NCBI GenBank assembly: GCA_964541305.1
Contig: CAZIPE010000002.1
Location: 1 to 64,000 of the forward strand
From: CAZIPE01 sp964541305
GTDB lineage: Bacteria > Patescibacteriota > Saccharimonadia > Saccharimonadales > UBA7683
Direction of reading: 5' to 3'
DNA length: 64,000 bases
The notes beneath the pieces were generated by a model. It saw only the letters and a list, made by a program, of their open reading frames with translations, did no database searches and had not been told where the DNA came from. Below, piece after piece: positions 32,947 through 41,870 of this stretch (position 1 is the first letter of the stretch; every line of letters starts with the position of its first letter). The position numbers and the translations under genes are program-made.

Positions 32947-34377
32947 CTAATCTTCGATTGGCATAATACTCTCGCCGTAGAGCTGAAGCTCTTGCAATAA
33001 GAATTGGGCATTGTCATCAGCTTGCTTCGATGCTGAAAGTTCGCCGAGACGCTCAGCAAACTGTTGTAAACTCAGTTGTCCACTTATGCCGTTCACAATT
33101 CTCTGCGTGCGATATTTTTCCCAGAGCTCGCGCTCACCAGAATTTATAGATTTTGGAAAGTTACGAACTTTGTAGCGAACCAGTAGCTTTTCTAATCGTT
33201 CATCATGAAATTCTGGTGTGTAATCAGCAAGCTGATTTTGTTCCAACGCCCGCACCACCCGCATTTCGTTACGATCTTTATCTCCAATGAAGCCATTGTA
33301 CAGTTGGAAGTCTGGATCATCATACCTCTCGTACCCTTCGCGCTTGGCGCTGTCGCGTTTTTCAAACAAGCTATGTATTCGCTGTGCAAAACCCTTAAGT
33401 TGGGTGAGGTTTTTGTAATTAGCTTCAATTGTCGCCATTTGAAGATGTAAACGTTTCTGGCTATCTTCATCGAGTACGCCTAGTGGAGCAATAGCGGGGC
33501 AGGCATTTGGTTTGAGTGATTTAATTGGCAAAAGCTCGGTTTCTTCATTGCGCGTAAACAACATTTCGCTCAGTTCTTCATCTGGAAGCGAGGCAAGGTT
33601 GGTGGGGTCAATTCTCAAATCGTATACGAGCACTGCACCATGGGCACCAGGTGCAATAGGCAGTACTGCAGTTGTCTTTTGCCAGTTGTTTGAATACCGA
33701 CCCGATGTGTACAGCAAAGGCTTTGGATCATCCAACTGCACCATGTGCGCAACGGCTTTTTTGCTACGCACGCTTAATAGATACTCGAATATTTTAGGTT
33801 GCTTTTCTTTAAGTAATTTCGCCACTTCAATAGTGGCGTACACATCACTCAAGGCGTCGTGAGCATTGTGGTGGTCAAGCTTATTGAGCTTTGTGAGTAG
33901 TTCTAATCTGTTGGTTGGTTGTTTTTTTTCATCAAAGGGCCACTCAATCCCGTCTGGTCGAAGGGCACGGATCATACGCACCACATCAAGCAAATCCCAG
34001 CGCGATCTCCCGTTCGCCCACTGCCACTCATACGGATCGAAAAAATTACGCCACAGGCTCATGCGCATGAATTCATCATCGAACCGAATACTATTGAATC
34101 CAAGTATCGTAGTGTCGGGCTGTAGCACGTCATCATGAAAAAGCTTGAGAAACTCAGCCTCAGTGTAGCCTTCTTCCAGTGTTTTTTGAGGTGTGATGCC
34201 GGTGATAAGGATTGCATCAGGATCAGGCAGGACCTCGTCCGTTAGCTTAACAAGCCAGTTTTGAGGTTCACCAATCGGCTTAAAGTTTTCATCTGTCCGT
34301 TGCCCAGCGAACTGCATAATCCGCTGAGCTCGTGCATTAATGCCAGACGTTTCTAAATCGTAAAAGTAAAAAGTCAC
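32947..34377 (-). CDS. sbcB: exodeoxyribonuclease I
   Basis: 476 aa, the size of E. coli ExoI (475 aa). The DEDDh nuclease domain shows FYFYDLETSGIN at the N-terminus, FNSIRFDDEFMR near residue 98 and HNAHDALSDVYAT near 180. The SH3-like and helical C-terminal regions follow (YNGFIGDKDR, LLVRYKVRNFP). It degrades single-stranded DNA 3' to 5' in recombination and repair. Starts at GTG 34377. Finding ExoI outside Proteobacteria-like genomes is notable but known from CPR. Confidence 0.92.
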   Translation of the reverse strand: MTFYFYDLETSGINARAQRIMQFAGQRTDENFKPIGEPQNWLVKLTDEVLPDPDAILITGITPQKTLEEGYTEAEFLKLFHDDVLQPDTTILGFNSIRFDDEFMRMSLWRNFFDPYEWQWANGRSRWDLLDVVRMIRALRPDGIEWPFDEKKQPTNRLELLTKLNKLDHHNAHDALSDVYATIEVAKLLKEKQPKIFEYLLSVRSKKAVAHMVQLDDPKPLLYTSGRYSNNWQKTTAVLPIAPGAHGAVLVYDLRIDPTNLASLPDEELSEMLFTRNEETELLPIKSLKPNACPAIAPLGVLDEDSQKRLHLQMATIEANYKNLTQLKGFAQRIHSLFEKRDSAKREGYERYDDPDFQLYNGFIGDKDRNEMRVVRALEQNQLADYTPEFHDERLEKLLVRYKVRNFPKSINSGERELWEKYRTQRIVNGISGQLSLQQFAERLGELSASKQADDNAQFLLQELQLYGESIMPIED

Positions 34378-34408
34378 TTAATCAGTATCGAGTATCTTGC
34401 GTGAAGTA

Positions 34409-34816
34409 TCAAGCAACAACAGAAAGCGCTAACTCATCAGACAGCAGTAGCTGGTCTGCTATGCCTTTTAGCAAATTTCTTCTGTGGCCAAAATATATTA
34501 TTCGAGCTTCATCATCACTATACCAATTCTGTTCACACATCTCCTCTAGATGTGCTTCGTGTTCACTTTCAAGTCCAAGAAGATAGTCCCTTACTCTTGC
34601 TTCCGTTATATCTTCGACTGACTCAGTTTCGGTTCGTCCTACCCGAAGTTCAGTGTGCATGTTTTTAAGTGTGTCACATAAAGCCCGAAAAACGTCTGGA
34701 GCCATGCCGTTTTCAAATGCTTGGTTGATGGTCTCAGTCGCGACTACAATATCGGCTTGAAAATTTTCTCCGAGAATGTTTTCAGCTTGTGACACTTCAA
34801 GTAAAGACGTTACCAC
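34409..34816 (-). CDS. unrecognised helical 135-aa protein
   Basis: Acidic, almost wholly helical protein without recognised motifs. It contains DITEARVRDYLLGLESEHEAHLEEMCEQ in its second half, which looks like an amphipathic or coiled-coil helix. It starts at GTG 34816 with an A-rich upstream region. It lies 31 bp upstream of exonuclease I on the same strand and may share its transcript. Confidence 0.6.
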   Translation of the reverse strand: MVTSLLEVSQAENILGENFQADIVVATETINQAFENGMAPDVFRALCDTLKNMHTELRVGRTETESVEDITEARVRDYLLGLESEHEAHLEEMCEQNWYSDDEARIIYFGHRRNLLKGIADQLLLSDELALSVVA

Positions 34817-34897
34817 TGTTTTTTTCTTTCTTTAACTATTGGAACCTATATTTTGACTGTACTCCGCTATTTTAAGGTGTCAATAAATTGTTGTAAT

Positions 34898-35491
34898 TTA
34901 AACTTTTTTGAGAGACTCTGGCACGGGCTCATCGAACTTCATGGATAATTCCAGGGCCTCGAAGGCGCTCGGATCTATTCCATAATGCTCAGCGTACACC
35001 GGCGTCACCCCGCCAAAACAGGCATCTTCCCATTTGAGATTTAGTTGTAGGGCAAGTTCTTTTACTTCACTTTCTGATCTACCTTCAATTTCAATAAATG
35101 GCGGAACCCACGGCCACTCATCAAGCATTATCTCTACATCATTAAGTTCCCATAATTCACGCTTGGATTCCTGTTCACCTTTAACTTCTAGCCCGATAGA
35201 TACCAAAAACTTTTTGGCAGAACCGTAATTATCAACCTTAACCGCTTGTTCGTATGTTTCACCCAATACGTCATCTTGTACTTGCTTTAACATAAGCTCT
35301 ATTGAGCCATCAAGCTCTTCGCGCAACCGAACCCAAGCACGTCGGTCTTGCAAGCGACGATCCGGAAAATCGTAGACTGTACGATGTATGAGCATACTCT
35401 TGTGCTTACACTCTGCTCCAAGTTGTTTTAGCTTGTTGCGAACTACCTCGTGATCTACATTCAAGAATTTTGCTTCAATTTCTTTTTCCAC
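34898..35491 (-). CDS. CYTH domain protein (class IV adenylate cyclase-like)
   Basis: 197 aa. It starts MEKEIEAKFLNVD, carrying the ExExK signature of the CYTH tunnel-fold superfamily, which binds triphosphate substrates with two metals. Further charged strands expected for the tunnel are visible (RRAWVRLREE, SIELMLKQ, EWPWVPPFIEIEG). Members include CyaB cyclases, thiamine triphosphatases and inorganic triphosphatases; which one applies here cannot be decided. AAGGAG lies before the start. It is 28 bp downstream of obg on the same strand. Confidence 0.82.
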   Translation of the reverse strand: MEKEIEAKFLNVDHEVVRNKLKQLGAECKHKSMLIHRTVYDFPDRRLQDRRAWVRLREELDGSIELMLKQVQDDVLGETYEQAVKVDNYGSAKKFLVSIGLEVKGEQESKRELWELNDVEIMLDEWPWVPPFIEIEGRSESEVKELALQLNLKWEDACFGGVTPVYAEHYGIDPSAFEALELSMKFDEPVPESLKKV

Positions 35492-35518
35492 TACGATTGC
35501 TCCTTTTCGTGCGCTTCC

Positions 35519-36814
35519 CTAATCGTCCTCTTGTTCAATCAGGTGGATTGACTGGTCAGTTCGCCCGAAGACTATTTCGGTATCTGGTTTAGCACCTTTA
35601 CGGTTTAGTTCGTGGATGATGCCCATTTTTTTCATGATGTCACGGAGGCGCTGACGAGAATGAAAGTTTTCAAAATCAGTTCGACGGGCAAATTTTTCAA
35701 TCTTGCGACCAGTGACTTTCAGGCTGTTTTTCCCCGTTTTTTCAACATTCCATGGAAGTTCATCTGTTTCTAGCGTGAAAGTAGGTGTTTTTTGATCATT
35801 TTCAGCCGTTTCTAGCGCTTTTTTGGCCTTATTGGTGTCCACGACCGCTCTAAGTTTACGAAGCAACTCAGGTAGGTTTAGGTGTGCCTGCGAAGAAATC
35901 GCAAATATGGGGGTCTTTTTTGGGGCAACAGATTGAAGTTGTGAAATTAAATCGGTCACCATATCGTCATCTAAACCCTCCGTTTTCGTAATTGCCACCA
36001 CCTCAGGACGAGCAGCTAATTCTTTACTGTATTCTTTTAGCTCTTTTCTGATGACTTTGTAGTCTTTCTGTATGTCATTACTATAAGCATCAATCAAATG
36101 TAGAAGCACGCCCGTGCGCTCAACGTGGCGTAAAAACTCGTGGCCCAAACCTTTGCCAGATGCCGCACCCTCAATAAGCCCAGGAATATCTGCAATCAGA
36201 AGTGACGTGTTATCGATATCTGCAACACCCAGATGGGGTGTGAGCGTTGTAAAAGCATAGTCGGCGATCTCGGGCTTAGCGTTAGTCGTCACCGAAAGAA
36301 AGGTAGATTTCCCCGCATTTGGCAGACCCACCAGCCCCACATCGGCAATCAACTTTAGTTCAAGTGTAAGTTCATCTTCATCACCTCGCTCACCCTTTTC
36401 AGCTACTCGTGGTGTTTGACGTATTGAACTTGTGAAGTGGGCGTTGCCAAAACCACCATCGCCACCTCGTGCAACCACCATAACTTGACCATCTTCAGTA
36501 AAATCAGCTAGTAATTCCCCATTTTTAATCACCTGCGTTCCTACGGGAATTGATACATGTAGATGTTGGCCATTCTTGCCATGTCGCCTTCGTTTGGCAC
36601 CATTTTCGCCTGGCTTAGCTCTTAGCTCTGGTGTAAAGCGGAAATCTACAAGTGTATTTTGGTTTCGATCAGCTTTGAATATGACATCTCCGCCCCTACC
36701 GCCATCACCACCATCTGGGCCGCCTTTATCAACATAAATTTCATGACGAAAACTGACGGCTCCATCGCCGCCCTTTCCCGCAAAAACTTTTACAACCGCT
36801 TTATCTACAAACAT
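35519..36814 (-). CDS. obg: Obg/CgtA GTPase
   Basis: 431 aa. The Gly-rich Obg fold (~1-158; AGKGGDGAVSFRHE, GGPDGGDGGRGGDV) is followed by the GTPase with G1 GLPNAGKST near residue 165, G3 ADIPGLIEGA near 212 and a shortened G4 region (AITKTEG). The C-terminal OCT domain (~340-425) is present (GRKIEKFARRTDFEN). It is a ribosome-assembly and stress GTPase. TATAAT lies 9 nt before the ATG, so the leader is minimal. Obg forms with OCT are usual in Gram-positives. Confidence 0.95.
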   Translation of the reverse strand: MFVDKAVVKVFAGKGGDGAVSFRHEIYVDKGGPDGGDGGRGGDVIFKADRNQNTLVDFRFTPELRAKPGENGAKRRRHGKNGQHLHVSIPVGTQVIKNGELLADFTEDGQVMVVARGGDGGFGNAHFTSSIRQTPRVAEKGERGDEDELTLELKLIADVGLVGLPNAGKSTFLSVTTNAKPEIADYAFTTLTPHLGVADIDNTSLLIADIPGLIEGAASGKGLGHEFLRHVERTGVLLHLIDAYSNDIQKDYKVIRKELKEYSKELAARPEVVAITKTEGLDDDMVTDLISQLQSVAPKKTPIFAISSQAHLNLPELLRKLRAVVDTNKAKKALETAENDQKTPTFTLETDELPWNVEKTGKNSLKVTGRKIEKFARRTDFENFHSRQRLRDIMKKMGIIHELNRKGAKPDTEIVFGRTDQSIHLIEQEDD

Positions 36815-36823
36815 CAGATATAG

Positions 36824-36829
36824 ATTATA
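36824..36829 (-). promoter_or_regulatory. -10 box, leaderless type (obg)
   Basis: TATAAT on the minus strand, 9 nt before the obg ATG. Confidence 0.5.
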
Positions 36830-36869
36830 CCTGATTGAGTTGAATCTTATGCATCAGCCTCACTACAAC

Positions 36870-37148
36870 TTACGGAAAAACATCTGGGAAGTTGACGTTG
36901 AACCAGGCAATCAACGTCTTCTTTACTGAAATACCTGTAGATTTTATAAGCAGCAGACTTACTGCGCTTATGAGCGAGGGTATGATAAGAATCGGTATAT
37001 CATCAGTTCGAATTCCACCAAGACCCACCAAAATGAACCCGACTACAAGCAAGAAGGTTGTTGAAAAATAGAAGATTGTTGGAACTACAAACAGAATTAA
37101 ACTATTACGAGTTGTTTTTTGTTTTGATTTCTTTTTGGTTTTGCCCAT
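36870..37148 (-). CDS. small two-helix membrane protein
   Basis: 92 aa. A Lys-rich head (MGKTKKKSKQKTTR) is followed by two hydrophobic helices (LILFVVPTIFYFSTTFLLVVG, ILIIPSLISAVSLLLI) and a short tail. No family recognised. It lies between obg and the LysM-CHAP gene on the same strand. Confidence 0.6.
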   Translation of the reverse strand: MGKTKKKSKQKTTRNSLILFVVPTIFYFSTTFLLVVGFILVGLGGIRTDDIPILIIPSLISAVSLLLIKSTGISVKKTLIAWFNVNFPDVFP

Positions 37149-37172
37149 GCGCCCATCCTCAATTGGTTTATT

Positions 37173-38375
37173 TTAGTGTATGAAGTTATACGATCGAGCT
37201 TCGCTTGCCGAAAGAGTTCGGCTTGAAACCACGTTCCAGCCTGCATAGTTCATTTCACTGACCACTACACTACCATCTGAGTTTACTCGTTCAACGTAGC
37301 CTACGTGTCCGTAACCACCCCAACCACCACTTGTTTGGAACACGTCACCTGCACGCGGGTTGTTGTCTACACCGAATCCTGAAATACGGGCGAGTGCTGC
37401 CCAGGTAGTTGCGTTACCCCAGTTACTACCAACAGGACGGCCAGATGCTGCACGCTTATTGAACGCATAGTAGGTACAATAACCGTAGGCATATTTATTG
37501 CCACTAAATTGGACGCCCCCATCGCCGAATGCAAAGCTTGAACTGGCGCTTGAGCTCGAGGTGTAGGACGTAGATGAACTCGACGGTGCAGCAACACTTG
37601 GCTTAATACCGCCAGGGATAATTATTTGACGACCAGGCTTAAGACTTTTTAGCTCAACGTCATTAAAGGCAGTAATCTGTTCGGCAGTTGTTTTGAATTC
37701 GCTTGCAAGACTTTTGACCGTATCACCTGATTGCACTGTGTAAAGAACACCTGAAACAGGTAGTATGGTGAGCTTGCTTCCAGGAGTAAGATCGTCGGTA
37801 GCGAGATTATTTGCCCAACGAATTGTATCTGCACTAATGCCGTATTGCCGGGCAAGTGAGGCAAGTGTGTCACCCTTCTCAACTGTAATTTTCTTAATAC
37901 TTGCAATGGATGTGTCGTTCGACACCACTAATTGCGGTTTTTCAACCACTGCGGTAGTCGCTTCTTCCGTTTTGGCGGCAATCTTAACCTGTGCATCAAG
38001 AGTATCAGCACGGTTGGTTGCATTTGAAGTAATTAACAGATTAGCCTCTTGAGCGGCATTCGCAGCAACCTCTGCGGCAACCACCTCATCAACAGGTTGA
38101 GCTTCGGGGGCTTGAAGGGGGTTTTCTAAACGGGCTTGCGGTGCCACATATTGAGTACTTCCAGATACGCGACCCACTAATTGTGAGGCACCTATGCCGA
38201 TAAGTAGCACTGCAAGAATCGAAAATTTAATATTTCGGCTCGCATGAGAGCGATACCGTTCAGTCGATTGCTTGACTTGAGAAACTAATTTTTTACTTGC
38301 GTCTGATGAGACGCGTACTACTGAGGTAACACGATTGTTACTAATAGTAGCTCCTTGTCCATGATGGACTCGCAT
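37173..38375 (-). CDS. LysM-CHAP peptidoglycan hydrolase
   Basis: About 400 aa from ATG 38375; the longer frame from 38471 adds an unlikely N-terminus. After a cytoplasmic basic region there is a membrane helix (IKFSILAVLLIGIGASQLVG), two LysM wall-binding repeats (VEKGDTLASLARQYGIS and VQSGDTVKSLASEFKTT), a Ser-rich linker and a C-terminal CHAP domain. Catalytic Cys is in GYCTYYAFN and His in YGHVGYVERV. CHAP enzymes cut peptide cross-links or the sugar-peptide amide. A TTGACA/TAAAAT promoter lies 170 bp upstream, giving an unusually long leader for this window. Confidence 0.88.
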   Translation of the reverse strand: MRVHHGQGATISNNRVTSVVRVSSDASKKLVSQVKQSTERYRSHASRNIKFSILAVLLIGIGASQLVGRVSGSTQYVAPQARLENPLQAPEAQPVDEVVAAEVAANAAQEANLLITSNATNRADTLDAQVKIAAKTEEATTAVVEKPQLVVSNDTSIASIKKITVEKGDTLASLARQYGISADTIRWANNLATDDLTPGSKLTILPVSGVLYTVQSGDTVKSLASEFKTTAEQITAFNDVELKSLKPGRQIIIPGGIKPSVAAPSSSSTSYTSSSSASSSFAFGDGGVQFSGNKYAYGYCTYYAFNKRAASGRPVGSNWGNATTWAALARISGFGVDNNPRAGDVFQTSGGWGGYGHVGYVERVNSDGSVVVSEMNYAGWNVVSSRTLSASEARSYNFIH

Positions 38376-38547
38376 CAGTGTACTATGTCTTGCTCTACCC
38401 TGGGGCAGAAAGAGATACGTCGACCTTATTATTAAATAATATCTCGCTTTGGTGTGTATCTCGTACGACAATTCTTCTGATGGTCAACCTCGCTCCGCTC
38501 ACCCTTCATCAATGCTTGACAAAGAAACATTGAGATTGACGTATATA

Positions 38548-38576
38548 ATTTTATCAACAATGGAAGGTGGTGTCAA
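38548..38576 (-). promoter_or_regulatory. promoter of the LysM-CHAP gene
   Basis: On the minus strand, TTGACA (complement of 38571-38576), a 17-bp spacer and TAAAAT (complement of 38548-38553). It gives a leader of about 165 nt before ATG 38375, so post-transcriptional control is possible. Confidence 0.6.
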
Positions 38577-38612
38577 TGGAAGAATCGGCTAAACTTTCCA
38601 CATCTGTTATTA

Positions 38613-39800
38613 CTACAGATTACACAGTTTTTTACAATGTTGTGCGGTTAGTGCCTCGTGCTCTTCAAGTGTGTTAGAAAAATAGGTTACCCCGTCATCT
38701 CCTGCGACGAAAAAATTGTAGGTTCCCGGTGCCGGATTGGCAACTGCTTCGAGCGCCGTTAGGTTAAAGTTGGCAATGGCAGATGGCGGTAACCCAGTAT
38801 ATTTACGGGTATTGTAGAGTGAATCGATGTCGGGGGTAGCTGGCTTGCCAGTTTCAGCCGCTGCGTACATAAAGGTAACGTCCGATCCAAGCTGTTTGTC
38901 TTCTTTGAAGCGTTTTAAGAATACCTGAGCCACTTTTTGTTGAGTAGGATAATCTGACACCTCTTTTTGCACGATTGAGGCTAAAATGATGCCTTGTTCG
39001 AGAGTGAGCCCTTGTTTCTTGAGACCCGCCTTAATGGAGGGGCTAATTCTATCTTCAAACGTATCGAGCATGAGTTCCAGCAGTTGTTCTGCGGTGTTAC
39101 CGGGTTCAACTTTATATGTTTCTGGGAAGAAGTACCCCTCGAGACGTTGATTCGAAGGCACATTTGTAAGTAATGGATGGTTACGTACTGCGGTGATTGC
39201 ACTGTCAATTTCTGGCTGAGTGTAGCCGATATCAATAAGTTTCTGCTTAATTTCCGTCAGTCGCAGACCTGGTGCAATAAGCAGGTTAGTACTCGAAACT
39301 TTGCCCTCCTTTAATATTTGAGCAATTTCTGGTGTAGAGTTTTTGCTAGTAAGTCGGTAGGTGCCCGCTTGCAAACCTGATATTCCATTGAACTGCAGGT
39401 GCCATAAAAAGGCGGTGGCACTTTTAATAACCTGTTTTTCCTCTAGGGTCTCAGCTATTAACTGCGTGCTTGCACCACTTGCGATTGGCACAATATGATA
39501 TACATCATCAGCTGTGCGTGGAGAAAGTTGCATCTTATACCAGCTAAACAGTGCAATGAAAGTGACCAACACTATAACAACAAGAGAAATGATAGCGTAC
39601 CTGAGTATGTGGTAATTCTTCTTTGGTTTTGGGGGCTCATCTACGCTGGCTATTTCGGGAGATGATGGCGGGGTTGGTGGTGGCGTGACCTGCTGTGGAG
39701 GCTGTTGCGCAGGAGATGCAACAGAATTGAGTGGTTGCGGTGGTGGTAACACGGGAGTCTGTGGTGGCTGTTCTGGTTGTTGCAAAGGATCTTCAGGCAT
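38613..39800 (-). CDS. mltG: endolytic murein transglycosylase MltG
   Basis: 395 aa. A Pro/Gln-rich cytoplasmic head (~1-60) and a membrane helix (AIISLVVIVLVTFIALFSW) precede a LysM-like subdomain and the YceG catalytic domain. Key elements are EGYFFPETYKV near residue 225 and the catalytic Glu in ASIVQKEVSDYP near 275, then SDVTFMYA and the NTRKYTGLPPSAIAN active-site lining. It cuts nascent glycan strands and ends elongation. Its start shares one base with the stop of ruvX (39800), so the two are coupled. Confidence 0.93.
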   Translation of the reverse strand: MPEDPLQQPEQPPQTPVLPPPQPLNSVASPAQQPPQQVTPPPTPPSSPEIASVDEPPKPKKNYHILRYAIISLVVIVLVTFIALFSWYKMQLSPRTADDVYHIVPIASGASTQLIAETLEEKQVIKSATAFLWHLQFNGISGLQAGTYRLTSKNSTPEIAQILKEGKVSSTNLLIAPGLRLTEIKQKLIDIGYTQPEIDSAITAVRNHPLLTNVPSNQRLEGYFFPETYKVEPGNTAEQLLELMLDTFEDRISPSIKAGLKKQGLTLEQGIILASIVQKEVSDYPTQQKVAQVFLKRFKEDKQLGSDVTFMYAAAETGKPATPDIDSLYNTRKYTGLPPSAIANFNLTALEAVANPAPGTYNFFVAGDDGVTYFSNTLEEHEALTAQHCKKLCNL

Positions 39801-40216
39801 CAGGCGTGCTCCTTCACATAATCTTCTAAGATGAATGTTGCCGCCAAAGAATCAATATCAGCCTTTTCGTAGCTTTTACCACGAGATTCAAGTTCTTCTT
39901 CGGCCTTCACTGAGGTGAGCGATTCGTCTTGCCAGGCAAGGGTGGTCGTATCGGGAAGATGTAGTGCGTGAACCGTTTCTTCTACTACTTTTGTTTGCAC
40001 AGTTGGATCACCAGATTGATTGCGGGGATATCCGATAACAATAGTTGTAATCTGGTATTGATTAATTAGGTCGGTAATTGTCTCAGCAAGTTGATCGTTA
40101 TTTTGCAGTGTCGTAACTGGGCGTGCAAAAAAAGTGGGGACTTCAGCAAGAGCCACCCCAACGCGCTTTTCACCAACATCAAGTGAAAGCAAATTACCCT
40201 GCACTGTTTTCATCAA
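39800..40216 (-). CDS. ruvX: Holliday junction resolvase-like RuvX (YqgF)
   Basis: 138 aa, normal for YqgF. RNase H-like fold with LLSLDVGEKRVGVALAE at the N-terminus, VIGYPRNQSGD near residue 70, and the C-terminal DSLAATFILEDYV. It is essential in many bacteria, acting in 16S pre-rRNA processing and possibly on junctions. It overlaps mltG by one base and the upstream 553-aa gene by 23 bp. ruvX next to mltG is a common bacterial pairing. Confidence 0.92.
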   Translation of the reverse strand: MMKTVQGNLLSLDVGEKRVGVALAEVPTFFARPVTTLQNNDQLAETITDLINQYQITTIVIGYPRNQSGDPTVQTKVVEETVHALHLPDTTTLAWQDESLTSVKAEEELESRGKSYEKADIDSLAATFILEDYVKEHA

Positions 40217-41855
40217 CCTTTAATTCTATTTCGATCTTACTTGCACCCGGTGCTTTGCGTGCCCAGAAGGGTGTGAGGTTAATATCAGTACTCTTAACCC
40301 CTGGCAGGCTCTGAACATAGGATCGTATCTCACCAATCTTCTTGCCTGATACTTCTTGTTTGAGCTGTTCGATATCAAACTTAGGACCATACTGACCGAG
40401 TGCACTCACTTTATAGACTGCCGTCTTACCGCTTACTTTAACTTTTTCAAACTGTGCATCTTTAACCCCATCATCATACACTTGTTGCTGATCTTTATTG
40501 TCCATTTTAGTAGTAATGAATGCCTCGTTGGCAGCTTTTAAATCTGCTTCTTTAACACCCAACATAGTATAGGTTGCCTGCGCTGTAAGCTTGCCCTCGT
40601 TCGCTTCTTGGCCAACGGCTGGCTCACTCGTTGTCTGCCCAATGCTTGCGGTGAATGAATCACCGAGCACTTTAACTCCTTCGCCAAAACCCTTTTCAAG
40701 CTCGGTCTTTATATCTGCATTATCCTTCTTTGCAAGTTCAGCTTTAGCCTTATCAACATCAGCTTGAGAAACTACTTTCACCACCTTAGATACGCCACCA
40801 GACATTTGTCCACCAGTACCTGTTACAGCACCGTAGCCATTTACCGTATATGTTGTTGGTCCAAGGTTATACTGATCTCCATTCTTCTGAGCCTTCACCG
40901 TACTCGATCCAACAAAAGAGCATCCGTCATCAAAATTTGGGGTTGTGAGACTTACTGTTTGCTGTGTAATAAAGGTAAGCCCCTGCGCACTTACGCCCGT
41001 ACCTGCGGGCACTTGAGTTGGTCCGTCTCCCACATCCGAACAAGCAATAGACAGAGTCATGCTACCCGATGCTTTTGAACCAAGGTCTTTTTCTCCTGTG
41101 GCTGTAAAGCTTTGAGTAACTGTCTTGCTCTCTTCTTGGACTTCGGCTCGGAAAGTATACGAGGCGGGATCTGATGTGCCACTGTCAGTAATGTTCGCTT
41201 CATAGGCAATTTCGACTGGGGTTGTTTCAGCACGAATGACAATGGTTGCTTTTGAGCGACCAAAAATGAACAGGAGCGCAAACAGTACTAACGCAGTTAT
41301 ACCTGCAACTATGAGCATCTTCTTTTTGAAGGAATTAAAGTTCGGGACCTTCTTTTCTTTCTTCTTCTTGCCTTTGCTCGCTTTAGAATCGTTGGAATCG
41401 TCTCGTAGTTCGCCGTCGTTATCTAAATCTGAGGCTAAATCTTCACCGTTTATCTGAAGTTCATCTTCATCGCGTGCAGCCGCGGCGGCAGCAGCTCCTA
41501 ATGCAGCTGGGGCAGCGAGCTCATTAACCGCATCAGTTACTTCAACAGAGTCATCCTCGGGCTCGGTTACTTCATCTGGCGTGGGAATATAGGGCTTAGA
41601 CTGTAGATTCTTGGCAACATAGAGACCCAATCCACCAGCAAGTGCGAGGAGTGCATTGTTATTCGAGACAATGACCGATTGCTTCTTGGCAGAGGTAGAT
41701 GCTCGTTTGAGCAACTTGAGATTCACCGTACTCTGAAAAACAGTACTACCCTTTGGTGGTACGAGCGCAATAATTTTTTCTTTACTATTCTTGAGCTTAT
41801 CAATGACTGCAGTGATATCATCTTCAACATCAATGTAGATTACATCTTTTTTCAT
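40194..41855 (-). CDS. large single-span membrane protein, unknown function
   Basis: 553 aa. The first ~95 residues form a cytoplasmic domain (DVIYIDVEDDITAVIDKLK) that resembles domains I associate with CPR genomes near pilus/division genes. An acidic linker with an Ala run follows, then a Lys-rich stretch and one membrane helix (~180-200). The outer part is beta-rich and Thr/Ser/Gly-rich (TFRAEVQEESKTVTQSF, GSKASGSMTL) with a helical hairpin near 370-400. It overlaps ruvX and lies 15 bp after the FtsA/PilM-like gene, suggesting a shared envelope complex. No catalytic motif is visible. Confidence 0.7.
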   Translation of the reverse strand: MKKDVIYIDVEDDITAVIDKLKNSKEKIIALVPPKGSTVFQSTVNLKLLKRASTSAKKQSVIVSNNNALLALAGGLGLYVAKNLQSKPYIPTPDEVTEPEDDSVEVTDAVNELAAPAALGAAAAAAARDEDELQINGEDLASDLDNDGELRDDSNDSKASKGKKKKEKKVPNFNSFKKKMLIVAGITALVLFALLFIFGRSKATIVIRAETTPVEIAYEANITDSGTSDPASYTFRAEVQEESKTVTQSFTATGEKDLGSKASGSMTLSIACSDVGDGPTQVPAGTGVSAQGLTFITQQTVSLTTPNFDDGCSFVGSSTVKAQKNGDQYNLGPTTYTVNGYGAVTGTGGQMSGGVSKVVKVVSQADVDKAKAELAKKDNADIKTELEKGFGEGVKVLGDSFTASIGQTTSEPAVGQEANEGKLTAQATYTMLGVKEADLKAANEAFITTKMDNKDQQQVYDDGVKDAQFEKVKVSGKTAVYKVSALGQYGPKFDIEQLKQEVSGKKIGEIRSYVQSLPGVKSTDINLTPFWARKAPGASKIEIELKVDENSAG

Positions 41856-41870
41856 TTGAGTGGTGTGCCC

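Noticed and set aside
38576..38677. 33-codon plus-strand ORF between mltG and the CHAP gene
   Set aside because: It has an SD-like stretch, but its promoter spacing is poor, the same bases form a better minus-strand promoter, and most of it is antisense to mltG.
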